A stretch of 48,822 nt of DNA from Candidatus Nanopelagicaceae bacterium (lineage in GTDB: Bacteria > Actinomycetota > Actinomycetes > Nanopelagicales > Nanopelagicaceae). Both the position numbers and the translations under genes were made by a program. The DNA lies in the NCBI GenBank assembly GCA_018883365.1, contig VEQF01000008.1, forward strand, positions 1 to 48,822, written 5' to 3'. Shown here one piece after another: positions 16,152-23,806 of this stretch. Under the pieces are notes generated by a model. The model ran no database searches. It saw only the letters and a list, made by a program, of their open reading frames with translations, and was not told the DNA's origin. How positions within the stretch are numbered: the first letter of the stretch is position 1; each line of letters opens with the position of its first letter.

Positions 16152-16937
16152 ATGGCCACAGCAACACCACTTCAAATCCCAGCGGAACGACTATCCGGAT
16201 TAAGAAGATACAACACAATTGCCGGTGTTTTTCACTTAGTTCAAGCGATCGCAATTCTGGCACTCTCTAATAGTTTTGCCTTGCCAGTGTCAGTGAACTA
16301 CCTGGAAGAAGCTCCAATTCCAGGTGCAAAATTTGAAAGTGTTGAATTGTTTAGTTTTCCAATTGGATTGGGCGTCGCAATCTTCTCTCTATTGAGCGCA
16401 TTAGCTCATTTTTGGATTGTTGGGCCCGGGTTTAAGGGATATACAAATGATTTGAGCAATAAAAGAAACATTGCGCGTTGGGTTGAGTACTCAATCTCCT
16501 CAACCTTGATGATTGTCTTAATCTCACTAATCAACGCGGTTTGGGACATTGTTGGCTTAATAGCGATTGCTGGTGCAAACATTGCGATGATTCTTTTTGG
16601 TTGGCTCCAAGAAAAATATGAGGAGCCTGGAAAGGGATCTCTTCTTCCATTTTGGTTTGGCTGCATCGCCGGAATTGTTCCTTGGATTGCTATGTTCTGG
16701 TTGTTGTTCTCACCGGGAAGTAGTTCCGAAGCGCCCGGTTTCGTCTACGGAATCGTGTTCTCACTCTTTATATTCTTTAACTCATTTGCATTGATTCAAT
16801 GGCTGCAATACAAACAAGTTGGTAAATTTGCGGATTACTTGGTTGGTGAGCGCGCCTACATAACGCTCTCTTTCATAGCTAAGTCAGCTCTAGCTTGGCA
16901 AATATTTGCTGGAGTTCTAGCAACCAGCGCGCTTTAA
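16152..16937 (+). CDS. Heliorhodopsin
   Basis: This 261-residue protein has seven transmembrane helices. It carries the heliorhodopsin helix-C motif RWVEYSISSTLM (Glu112, the expected Schiff-base counterion) and the helix-G motif SFIAKSALAWQIF with the retinal lysine Lys244. Type-1 ion-pumping rhodopsins have different helix-C triads, and the N-terminus (LSGLRRYNTIAGVFHLVQAI) is also family-typical. Heliorhodopsins bind retinal, sit inverted in the membrane and have slow photocycles; their role is debated (light sensing, regulation of a partner enzyme, or transport in viral forms). The ATG follows AGGGGG. Neighbours are the divergent DUF4862/hydrolase pair and a convergent YCII gene that abuts it with no spacing. 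No retinal or carotenoid gene is in the window, so retinal must be made elsewhere or taken up. Confidence 0.95.
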   Translation: MATATPLQIPAERLSGLRRYNTIAGVFHLVQAIAILALSNSFALPVSVNYLEEAPIPGAKFESVELFSFPIGLGVAIFSLLSALAHFWIVGPGFKGYTNDLSNKRNIARWVEYSISSTLMIVLISLINAVWDIVGLIAIAGANIAMILFGWLQEKYEEPGKGSLLPFWFGCIAGIVPWIAMFWLLFSPGSSSEAPGFVYGIVFSLFIFFNSFALIQWLQYKQVGKFADYLVGERAYITLSFIAKSALAWQIFAGVLATSAL

Positions 16938-17267
16938 CTAGCCAATAACTGGGCGCAATTCAACTTTTCTATTGCAGGCTTTTGAACCTTCTTTAGCAAG
17001 TTGCATTGCGGTTTCATGATCAGAAACATCAATAATCCAAATTCCGCTAACGAACTCTTCTGTTGAATGTAGTGGGCCTGATTGGGTTTCGATGGATTGA
17101 CCCCTTGCATCTACAACAGTTGCATCGTTTGGCGATTCAAGACCGATAGCCAAAACTCGCTGTCCGGCCTTCACTAACTTTTCATTGAAGGCATCAATTG
17201 CCGCGATTTCGCGGGGAGTATGAGGGGGTCTGGTTTGGGTATCAATAACCGAAATCAAAAACTTCAC
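16938..17267 (-). CDS. YCII-related domain protein
   Basis: This 109-residue protein resembles the YCII/DGPF family of small ferredoxin-fold proteins: MKFLISVID at the start, an ARGQSIETQSGPLHSTEEFVSG-like central region (residues 55-75) and WIIDVSDHETAMQLA in the second half. I chose the GTG at 17267, which is 8 bases after AAAGG and gives the usual MKxL start. Another GTG at 17276 sits directly on that ribosome site. Members are often encoded near ECF sigma factors but their function is uncertain. None is here. Its stop abuts the heliorhodopsin stop. Confidence 0.75.
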   Translation of the reverse strand: MKFLISVIDTQTRPPHTPREIAAIDAFNEKLVKAGQRVLAIGLESPNDATVVDARGQSIETQSGPLHSTEEFVSGIWIIDVSDHETAMQLAKEGSKACNRKVELRPVIG

Positions 17268-17340
17268 TAGTCGCACCTTTCTTTATCGAACTCTCAGAAA
17301 AGGAGCGAGAAATTGAGCTTCGATTTCCAAGACTGGGAGT

Positions 17341-17346
17341 TAGCAT
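17341..17346 (+). promoter_or_regulatory. -10 hexamer of a leaderless promoter for the small membrane protein
   Basis: TAGCAT ends 6 bases before the ATG at 17353; no Shine-Dalgarno is present. Confidence 0.45.
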
Positions 17347-17352
17347 ACGGCC

Positions 17353-17517
17353 ATGAATTCCAAGGAAAAGACGGTATTTGAGCTATTTGCGCTGATTATT
17401 TTTATCGCGTCCGTCTGGACCGCCGCTGAACTTGATTGGGGTATCGGCATGGGAATTTGGATTGGTGCGGTTCTATCAGCAGGGATGCTGTTGATTTGGG
17501 ACATCATCGCTAATTAA
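17353..17517 (+). CDS. Small two-helix membrane protein (54 residues)
   Basis: This short frame encodes 54 residues: a charged start (MNSKEKTVFE), a hydrophobic helix (LFALIIFIASVW), a TAAELDWGIGMG turn, a second helix (IWIGAVLSAGMLLIWDII) and a short end. I do not recognise a family. Support for a real gene is the good hydrophobic pattern, a TAGCAT hexamer placed as in other leaderless genes of the window, and a strong terminator 19 bases after the stop. It might be a membrane subunit or regulator; nothing in the sequence tells which. Confidence 0.65.
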   Translation: MNSKEKTVFELFALIIFIASVWTAAELDWGIGMGIWIGAVLSAGMLLIWDIIAN

Positions 17518-17535
17518 TTCTTTAAATTGTTTTGC

Positions 17536-17573
17536 CAGAAAGCCCCTGCCGCCAGGCAGGGGCTTTCTGTTTT
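17536..17573. terminator. Strong terminator between two convergent genes
   Basis: CAGAAAGCCCCTGCC (17536-17550) and GGCAGGGGCTTTCTG (17555-17569) form a perfect 15-bp stem with loop GCCA, followed by TTTT. It ends the small membrane protein gene and on the other strand can end the fasciclin gene. Confidence 0.92.
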
Positions 17574-17593
17574 CAACCTAGATCGATTTAGTT

Positions 17594-18220
17594 TCAAGTA
17601 AGTTTAGGAAGCATTACCTGATCGATTCCATGGGCTACTTGCTTGTTGCCTTTATTGATGTCCACTTGATTTAGCAGCACAACTGCATTCTTATGCTTCT
17701 TTGATCTATCAATCAAGGTAATTTTTGTTCCATCAACCTTTACTCGGAAAGTTTGTCCCGCAGCTGTGTTTAAGGTTGCGCCGTTGGCTTGGAGTGCAGC
17801 AGGAGAAAGAATCGGGTTACCTACTACAACGTGATACAGAATCACTTTCTCTAGAGTTTTTGCTCCAAGGGAGAGTGCTGCATTTGCAATTGCTTCTTCA
17901 TCTTTAGGGGCAGATCCAGTTAGATGACGAACCAGATTGCGAAATGCTCGATCTGTTGGAACAAATGCAGTTAAAGCGACATCACCTTTGGAGATAGTGG
18001 ATACCGCGGAGTCGGGCAATGCTCCCCAAACATCCATAAATAAAGCGGTGAAAATATCGTAATCACCAGAGTTGGTATCAAAAGATGCTCTTGGTAAATT
18101 CAAAACCTCAGTTAATGGCGAGGTCTTCAATGCTTGTTCCTCAGCCTGGGCGGGAGAAATTGGTGAGAGAACTAACGCAGATGCTGCAACAAGTGCTGCA
18201 TATCTTTTTTTCTTCTTCAT
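17594..18220 (-). CDS. Secreted fasciclin (FAS1) domain protein
   Basis: This 208-residue protein has a signal peptide (KKKKR, hydrophobic core, AQA cleavage near residue 26) and a single FAS1 domain. The H1 box is visible as ALTAFVPTDRAFRNL, the central YH motif as VILYHVVVG and the H2 box as HGIDQVMLP. FAS1 proteins mediate cell-surface adhesion; single-domain bacterial forms resemble mycobacterial MPT70. There is no lipobox or sortase signal, so it is probably released or loosely bound. The ATG follows AGAGGAAAA. The terminator at 17536-17573 follows it. Confidence 0.9.
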   Translation of the reverse strand: MKKKKRYAALVAASALVLSPISPAQAEEQALKTSPLTEVLNLPRASFDTNSGDYDIFTALFMDVWGALPDSAVSTISKGDVALTAFVPTDRAFRNLVRHLTGSAPKDEEAIANAALSLGAKTLEKVILYHVVVGNPILSPAALQANGATLNTAAGQTFRVKVDGTKITLIDRSKKHKNAVVLLNQVDINKGNKQVAHGIDQVMLPKLT

Positions 18221-18371
18221 TTTTCCTCTTCTCAGTTGTTGGTTAACAGCGGGTACTGCATTAATACGGGCGAATACTCATTAAAATTTTTTAGAAAACC
18301 CTGAATTAGCGGGGATAAATAGCGGAGAGATTATTTACGGCCAGCTTAAAACGTGATGTAAGTAATGGGTT

Positions 18372-18377
18372 TATACT
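18372..18377 (+). promoter_or_regulatory. -10 hexamer of a leaderless promoter for the VKOR gene
   Basis: TATACT ends 6 bases before the ATG at 18384. The six intervening bases (GACGTC) contain no ribosome-binding site. Confidence 0.6.
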
Positions 18378-18383
18378 GACGTC

Positions 18384-18953
18384 ATGCAGCTGCGAAATAA
18401 AACATCAGCCTGGGTAATGCTCTTGGCAGGACTGTCTGGGTTAGTCGCCTCATTTATTTTGACAATCGATAAGTTCAAGGTACTTAAAGATGCTGGCTAT
18501 ACACCGTCCTGCAATATCAACGCAACCTTAAACTGCAAGAGCGTGATGCTCTCGAAGCAAGCAGAGGTTTTCGGTTTTCCTAATTCCATTATTGGAATTG
18601 GCGCATTTTCCATGATGCTAGTAATCGCGGTTTTACTTTTCTTTAATGTTTCACTTCCAAAACTCTTTTTACAGATTGCCACATTTGGCACGGTATTAGC
18701 TGTGATTTTTTGTCACTGGCTCGCTTATCAAACAACATTTGTGATCGGCGCACTATGTCCATATTGCATGGTGGCATGGGTTGCTACTTTGCTAGTTTTA
18801 TCAGTTCTGTTAAGAGAGCTGGTAGAGTTTAAAAAGAAGTCAGATTCTGATGAAAACACTGTACTCGCCATTGATGCAATTAAGAGATTGCTAGTTCCAT
18901 TCCACGCACTATGGGCAGCTCTCTTGGTTGGTGCCGCATTCCTTGGTGTCTAG
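18384..18953 (+). CDS. Vitamin K epoxide reductase (VKOR) family membrane oxidoreductase
   Basis: This 189-residue membrane protein has four to five helices and the two cysteine pairs of VKOR: Cys43 and Cys51 in the outer loop (PSCNINATLNC) and the CPYC active site (Cys125, Cys128). The conserved Ser/Asn region FGFPNSIIGI is present. In actinobacteria VKOR replaces DsbB and reoxidises a DsbA-like thiol oxidase using quinone, supporting disulfide formation in secreted proteins. No DsbA gene is adjacent. The pyroglutamyl peptidase gene starts 8 bases after its stop, so the two are probably cotranscribed. Confidence 0.9.
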   Translation: MQLRNKTSAWVMLLAGLSGLVASFILTIDKFKVLKDAGYTPSCNINATLNCKSVMLSKQAEVFGFPNSIIGIGAFSMMLVIAVLLFFNVSLPKLFLQIATFGTVLAVIFCHWLAYQTTFVIGALCPYCMVAWVATLLVLSVLLRELVEFKKKSDSDENTVLAIDAIKRLLVPFHALWAALLVGAAFLGV

Positions 18954-18961
18954 TTTTATAA

Positions 18962-19576
18962 ATGAATCTGACCAAGGTACTAGTTAGTGGCTTTGAGCCA
19001 TTTGGTGGCGCAGATTTAAATCCCTCTCAATTGTTAGTAGAGCGTTTAGCTCACGAGCCCATCCCAGGCGTGGAGCTGCGAGCAATTGTTTTGCCGGTGG
19101 AGTTTGATAAAGCCGCAGAAGTTCTGCTTGCTGAAGTAAAAAAATTCTCACCTCAGGTGGTAATTTCATTTGGTCAGGCTGAAGGGCGTTCTGCAATCAC
19201 ACCAGAAAAAATTGCGATTAACCTCGATAGTGCTCGAATTCCCGATAACGCAGGAGACCAACGCCAAAATCGGCCAATTAGAGAAAATGGGGCTGATGGC
19301 TATTTCTCTACATTGCCTGTTGAGAAAATGGTGTCGGAGCTAAACAAGATAGGAATAGCGAGCTCACTTTCTTTATCGGCTGGAAGTTTTGTTTGTAATC
19401 ACATCTTCTATGCCCTGCAACATGAATTACAGGGTTTAAGTATTAACTCAGGGTTTGTTCATCTACCTTTAGTGCCCGAGCAAAGCGCGCAGTTTCCTAA
19501 TCAGCCTACGATGCCGCTTGATGAAATGATTAGAGGAGCGAAGGAGTTGATTTCATCATGTCTGAGCGTCGCCTAA
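18962..19576 (+). CDS. pcp: Pyrrolidone-carboxylate peptidase (pyroglutamyl peptidase I)
   Basis: This 204-residue cysteine peptidase removes N-terminal pyroglutamate from peptides. The family start VSGFEPFGG is present with the catalytic triad: Glu82 (ITPEKIAIN), Cys145 (SAGSFVCNHIFY) and His167 (GFVHLPLVPEQ). It is cytoplasmic, with no signal peptide. It lies between VKOR and the sulfotransferase-like gene, whose ATG is inside its last 19 bases. The functional link to either is unclear; compact packing may be the only reason. Confidence 0.92.
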   Translation: MNLTKVLVSGFEPFGGADLNPSQLLVERLAHEPIPGVELRAIVLPVEFDKAAEVLLAEVKKFSPQVVISFGQAEGRSAITPEKIAINLDSARIPDNAGDQRQNRPIRENGADGYFSTLPVEKMVSELNKIGIASSLSLSAGSFVCNHIFYALQHELQGLSINSGFVHLPLVPEQSAQFPNQPTMPLDEMIRGAKELISSCLSVA

Positions 19577-20679
19577 TTGTTCACGCGGGATTCCACAAAT
19601 CTGGAACCACTGCATTACAAGAGTCATTCGATGCACAATCTGATGAGTTGCGCGCTGCAGGAATCATTTATCCAAATATTGGACGCAAAGCACACCATCG
19701 AATTGCTTGGGCTTTAGCAGACAGAACCTGGGGCTGGGGAAAACGCGGCGGTGAAAAAACTCCACGACGCAAATGGACTGAACTGGTAAAGCAAGTTAAC
19801 GCCAGCGATGTTCAAACAATTTTGATTAGTAGCGAATTTTTCTCGGAGCTAAGCAGTGAAGCTATTAAAACTATTAGCAAGGAGATTAAAAATCGAAAAG
19901 TAGAGGTAATTTTTACAGTTAGACCTCTGGTTAAGTTATTGGGATCCTCTTACCAGCAGTATTTAAAGTATGGGATAAAGGCTGATTACACGACCTGGTT
20001 GCATTCAGTGCTAGATAAACCAGGGGAATCGAAAATTAATCCAAGCTTTTGGAAACGAAATTTCCATGGACAGGTTGTTGCGCGATGGGTTGAGGTGTTG
20101 GGGGCAGATAACGGCACCGTAATAATTGTGGATGAATCAAAACCAGAGTTTCTATTTGACTCAATAAATGAACATTTAGGCTTACCAAAAGGCTTTTTAA
20201 AGGCTCAAGAGACGGGCAGCAATCGCTCTTTAACCATGGAGGAGATTGCGCTACTTATTGAGATAAATAAGCGTTTTCCAAAAGAACGCGAGTGGAGTGA
20301 GTACGAGATATTTGTCAGAGAGGGTCTAATTCGTCGAATAACAGATCACGTAAAACCATCGACGGATTCCGGAAGGTTAACTACTCCGCAGTGGGCAATT
20401 GATAAAGGAAATGAAATTGGTACTCAAAATAAGCGAGAATTAGTTGCTACCGGAGCAAAAATTATTGGCGATATCGATTCGTTAGATACAGCAAAAGTTC
20501 CAGAGGGTGAGCCTTACTACCCAGATAAAATCTCAATTCCAGTAATTGCAGAGGCCATGATTGGTTTTGATAAGACCGTTGTTAAGAAGTTTCCTATTAG
20601 TTGGGTACAGCGCGACATGCTTATTCGCTATAGAAAGAAATTAAAAAGTCAGGTCTATAAGTTACGGAAAAAACTTTAG
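19558..20679 (+). CDS. Sulfotransferase-like P-loop protein
   Basis: This 373-residue protein begins with a probable PAPS-binding 5'-phosphosulfate loop, HAGFHKSGTTALQ (9-21). A 3'-phosphate-binding strand and helix follow at VIFTVRPLVKLLGSSYQQY (Arg and Ser conserved in type). It should transfer sulfate from PAPS to a sugar or lipid hydroxyl. The C-terminal third is rich in Lys/Arg and ends LKSQVYKLRKKL, which may contact membranes. The ATG follows AAGGAG within the pcp gene. It sits next to the nucleotidyltransferase/CDP-alcohol transferase cluster, so a surface lipid or glycan acceptor is plausible. No PAPS synthesis gene is visible here. Confidence 0.65.
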   Translation: MSERRLIVHAGFHKSGTTALQESFDAQSDELRAAGIIYPNIGRKAHHRIAWALADRTWGWGKRGGEKTPRRKWTELVKQVNASDVQTILISSEFFSELSSEAIKTISKEIKNRKVEVIFTVRPLVKLLGSSYQQYLKYGIKADYTTWLHSVLDKPGESKINPSFWKRNFHGQVVARWVEVLGADNGTVIIVDESKPEFLFDSINEHLGLPKGFLKAQETGSNRSLTMEEIALLIEINKRFPKEREWSEYEIFVREGLIRRITDHVKPSTDSGRLTTPQWAIDKGNEIGTQNKRELVATGAKIIGDIDSLDTAKVPEGEPYYPDKISIPVIAEAMIGFDKTVVKKFPISWVQRDMLIRYRKKLKSQVYKLRKKL

Positions 20680-21371
20680 TTAAAGTTTTGATTGGCGCGA
20701 TCTAAATCAGCCTGGAAGTCGACCTCGACCGCAAATAAATCAGAGATATCAACCGGCTCAATTTCGATTCCAGCTTTTTCAATCGCCAACTCAAGTCCAC
20801 GTTCAAAGTAATCATTGTCGGCGCACTCAGCTAAATACTTAATAGCGGCGGATTTGTGATGCTTAGAAATAAAGTTAATTCCAACCGCCTCACCAAGGGC
20901 ATTTTGAACCTGCTTGGAGAGGGCATTGATATTGCCTTTCGCGTCAACGGTGTACTTGACCTCTTCTTCAGCGGTGGCTGAGGTATTTACACAAACAAAA
21001 GAGGACTCATTACGCATGCGATCTGCTACTCGTTCGAGCACACGTGCATCAAAAACGACATCGCCATTTAACCAAAGAACTCCACCATCATGTGAAGCAC
21101 GCAAAGCCTTTAATAGACTTTTTGAGGTGTTGGTTTGATCGTAAATCTCGTTGTAGACGAAGGATGCATTTGGATGCGCCTCCATGATCATCTCCATCTT
21201 GAAACCCACCACAATGGTGACGCGAGCGTCATCTTTGAACACCTGCGCAACATTTTCTAACTGTTGTTGCATGATGGAACGGCCATCAGCGAGAGGTGTA
21301 AGTGGTTTTGGCCAAGGTTTTCCGAGACGGGTGCCCATTCCAGCGGCAAGAATGACGACTTGAAGGGCCAT
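20676..21371 (-). CDS. Sugar-phosphate/alcohol-phosphate nucleotidyltransferase (LicC/MobA-like)
   Basis: This 231-residue protein has the nucleotidyltransferase signature VVILAAGMGTRLGKPWPKPL at its N-terminus, VGF, the metal-binding WLNGDVVF and late ISDLFAVEVDFQADLDRA. The size and the KPL/WLNGDV pattern fit CTP:phosphocholine or CTP:inositol-1-phosphate cytidylyltransferases. It is divergent from, and shares promoter bases with, two CDP-alcohol phosphotransferase genes. The simplest idea is that it makes the CDP-activated alcohol they use. It could instead activate a sugar-1-phosphate. Its TAGTAT hexamer ends 6 bases before the ATG with no Shine-Dalgarno. The stop overlaps the sulfotransferase-like stop by 4 bases. 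Confidence 0.78.
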   Translation of the reverse strand: MALQVVILAAGMGTRLGKPWPKPLTPLADGRSIMQQQLENVAQVFKDDARVTIVVGFKMEMIMEAHPNASFVYNEIYDQTNTSKSLLKALRASHDGGVLWLNGDVVFDARVLERVADRMRNESSFVCVNTSATAEEEVKYTVDAKGNINALSKQVQNALGEAVGINFISKHHKSAAIKYLAECADNDYFERGLELAIEKAGIEIEPVDISDLFAVEVDFQADLDRANQNFN

Positions 21372-21376
21372 AGATT

Positions 21377-21383
21377 TATACTA
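21377..21383. promoter_or_regulatory. Overlapping -10 hexamers of a bidirectional leaderless promoter
   Basis: TATACT on the plus strand (21377-21382) and TAGTAT on the minus strand (21383-21378) share five base pairs. Each lies 6-7 bases before a start codon, ATG 21390 (plus) and ATG 21371 (minus). The whole intergenic region is 18 bases, so only one polymerase can occupy it at a time. Confidence 0.6.
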
Positions 21384-21389
21384 CAGGAA

Positions 21390-23033
21390 ATGAATCAATC
21401 CCTTAGAACGCTGGTGGTTACCCCCGCGACAAAAATCGAAGAAGTACTCCATAACTTTGTTGAATCAGAGACTGATTTATTGCTGATTGATGAAGACTCA
21501 GTTGTTGCAGATCCTCACATGGAGTTGTTAACCGATTATCCGCGATCGGCGAGCGCAGCTTTAGTTGCTGCAGAAAAAGATGGCGACACTTTAGTTCGCC
21601 AAAATCGGATTGCAAGTGCCACATCTGCCTCGCATAAAGTCACAATTGGAAACCGGAAGTTTTTAGGAGTTTTAAGAGTTTCACAAAAGCAACGTGATGA
21701 AGTTATTGGTGCTCTAGAAAATGCCATCAGCTTTAATCCAAAAGGTAATGCCATCGATTTAGTTTTAGTCGCACTTACTAGAGCGATGATTAAGGTTGAT
21801 GCAGCAGAGGCTTGGGCGGCTCCCTGTGGCAGAACCTCCAAACCCGCAGAGCGCGAAAAAATAAAATCTGAAATTGCAGCTTTAAATATGGGGCGGGTTA
21901 GATTGCGAATGGCTAACCGTGCCACCGATGGTTTTTTCTCAGTTTTCTTCCTTCGTAAATTCTCAAAGCTAGGCACTTGGTTGGCGGTAAAACTAGGGGC
22001 TACGCCAAATCAAGTAACCCTAATTTCCTTCGCGATTGGTCTTTACTCGGCCTACAACTTCGCACAAGGCACTTTCTGGTCAATATTTTTAGGTGCAGTT
22101 TTATTGCAGGTAAGCATCATTGTTGATTGTGTTGATGGTGAATTAGCTAGGTACACAAGACAGTTCTCGCAATTAGGAGCTTGGTTAGATGCGGTAACTG
22201 ATCGCGTGAAGGAGTACATGGTTTTTCTTGGCCTTGCGATTGGTGCGGAAAAAGAAGGTAGAGATCTTTGGATTCCCGCAATTGTGATGATGCTAATTCA
22301 AACCTTTAGACATCTTTCTGATTACAACTTTGCCAGAGTTGTAAAAATCCAAGCTGAAGAAAAGTTCAACGTTCCTGTTGATTTTATGGCGGAATTTGAT
22401 GGAATTATTCCGACCGAAAGAGAACCTAAAGGCCGTCTACGCTTCTGGTTAGGAAAGGTAATTCAATTTCCAATTGGTGAGCGTTGGTTGGCAATAAGTG
22501 CGAGCGCTGTGATTGGTGGAGCCGCTTTCACCTTTACCATCATGCCGGTACTTGCATTTATCTCAGCAATTTGGGTTTATCGCGGAAGAATAATTCGAAC
22601 CCTAACCACAATGCCAAAAGAGTTTCTAAAGCAACCTTTAATTGTTGATCAATCCGACCTGTTTGGTTTAAAACGAACTATCACAACCCGATTTAGTTGG
22701 ATTGAACCATCAGTGCTGCGCGCTCTAGAAATCGGATTTTTGACTTGGATTTTTGCTAGCGCAGATAAAATTAATACCGCTAGCTACATGATTATTTTTG
22801 CGATTGTTTTTCATCACTACGACAGTCTTTATCGTGCTTTGCAAAATGAAAAGAAACCAACTTGGTTATCGGCCTTAGGGTTATTTGTAGGTGGAAGAAT
22901 TCTTCTGTTGGGTATCGCCGCACAACAAGATTGGCCTTTGGATTACCTCGCTTGGTATTTCGGAGTTCTATTCCTCGGCATATCCTCGCTGCAATGGGTT
23001 TTGAGCCATAAAGCCCATAAGATTAGAAAATGA
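21390..23033 (+). CDS. CDP-alcohol phosphatidyltransferase with N-terminal domain and DUF5941-like C-terminus
   Basis: From the ATG at 21390 this is a 547-residue membrane protein. An ATG at 21264 in the same frame lies antisense inside the neighbouring gene and is less likely. Residues 1-150 form a soluble domain with some likeness to a degraded nucleotidyltransferase. The phosphotransferase domain has the complete motif: Asp246, Asp249, Gly250, Ala253-Arg254, Gly263, Asp267 and Asp271 (DCVDGELARY, then GAWLDAVTDR). A helical C-terminal region follows from about residue 400 and resembles DUF5941 in actinobacteria. It should join a CDP-activated alcohol to a lipid or polyol hydroxyl. The region near residue 178, ATDGFFSVFFLRKFSKLG, resembles inositol-phosphate synthases of this superfamily. 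The actual product is unknown. Confidence 0.8.
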   Translation: MNQSLRTLVVTPATKIEEVLHNFVESETDLLLIDEDSVVADPHMELLTDYPRSASAALVAAEKDGDTLVRQNRIASATSASHKVTIGNRKFLGVLRVSQKQRDEVIGALENAISFNPKGNAIDLVLVALTRAMIKVDAAEAWAAPCGRTSKPAEREKIKSEIAALNMGRVRLRMANRATDGFFSVFFLRKFSKLGTWLAVKLGATPNQVTLISFAIGLYSAYNFAQGTFWSIFLGAVLLQVSIIVDCVDGELARYTRQFSQLGAWLDAVTDRVKEYMVFLGLAIGAEKEGRDLWIPAIVMMLIQTFRHLSDYNFARVVKIQAEEKFNVPVDFMAEFDGIIPTEREPKGRLRFWLGKVIQFPIGERWLAISASAVIGGAAFTFTIMPVLAFISAIWVYRGRIIRTLTTMPKEFLKQPLIVDQSDLFGLKRTITTRFSWIEPSVLRALEIGFLTWIFASADKINTASYMIIFAIVFHHYDSLYRALQNEKKPTWLSALGLFVGGRILLLGIAAQQDWPLDYLAWYFGVLFLGISSLQWVLSHKAHKIRK

Positions 23034-23803
23034 CAGCGCGGCCAACGAAGCCATCTATCGCTCAAATTCGCGAAATCTCACAGCCGGTTTCGGTTACGGG
23101 AAGATCAAACGCGGAGCATTGGGTGGCGGATCTCTATCTTCGCCGTATCTCGCCCTATCTGACTCGGCTTCTTCTAAAGACTCCGATTACCGCAAATGGC
23201 GTCACCTATTTAATGATTCTTACCGGCGTATCTATCAGCGCCGCACTTTTGATCCCTGGTTATAAAGGAATATTGCTCGCGCTGTTTTTATCGCAACTAC
23301 AGATGTTGTGGGATTGCTGCGATGGTGAGATTGCACGCTGGAGAAACACTCAATCTCCTAAAGGTGTTTTTTTAGATCGAGTTGGACATTACTTGGCTGA
23401 AAGTCTTATTCCGGTGGCATTCGCCCTTCGTCTGGCAGGTTGGCCAACTGAGGATCAAATCGATTGGAAGTTACCGTTTGTCGGTGCATTAATTTCAATA
23501 CTTGTTCTTTGGAATAAGGGTTTTAATGACATTGTCCATGTCTCACGTGCTTTTGCGGGCATGGAGAAGCTAGCCGACTCAAAAGATAATCGCATCGCAA
23601 CAAAATCTTGGCTCAAATTGGCAAAGGCACCGTTTAAAGTAATTGCGGTGCAACGTTTATTCCATTCAGTTGAGATGGTCATTGTGATCGCTATTTTTGG
23701 TGATAATCAAAAGTTAATTACCTGGGGTTTTTATCTCGCCCTATTTGTTACTGCAGGACACTTGGTTTCTATTCTCGGCTCGAGAAAATTGGCACGGGGT
23801 TAA
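23030..23803 (+). CDS. Second CDP-alcohol phosphotransferase family protein with an altered active site
   Basis: This 257-residue multi-helix membrane protein has the superfamily motif with Asp95, Asp98, Gly99, Ala102-Arg103, Gly112 and Asp116. The last Asp, thought to act as base or metal ligand, is His120 (FLDRVGHYL). This may mark a subfamily rather than an inactive protein. It overlaps the first transferase by ATGA, so the two are probably made in fixed proportion and may act in succession or as a pair. The substrate is not evident. Confidence 0.8.
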   Translation: MTARPTKPSIAQIREISQPVSVTGRSNAEHWVADLYLRRISPYLTRLLLKTPITANGVTYLMILTGVSISAALLIPGYKGILLALFLSQLQMLWDCCDGEIARWRNTQSPKGVFLDRVGHYLAESLIPVAFALRLAGWPTEDQIDWKLPFVGALISILVLWNKGFNDIVHVSRAFAGMEKLADSKDNRIATKSWLKLAKAPFKVIAVQRLFHSVEMVIVIAIFGDNQKLITWGFYLALFVTAGHLVSILGSRKLARG

Positions 23804-23806
23804 ATC

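Noticed and set aside
21264-21389. Upstream start for the first CDP-alcohol transferase
   Set aside because: It would overlap the divergent nucleotidyltransferase gene by over 100 bases. The ATG at 21390 fits the promoter.
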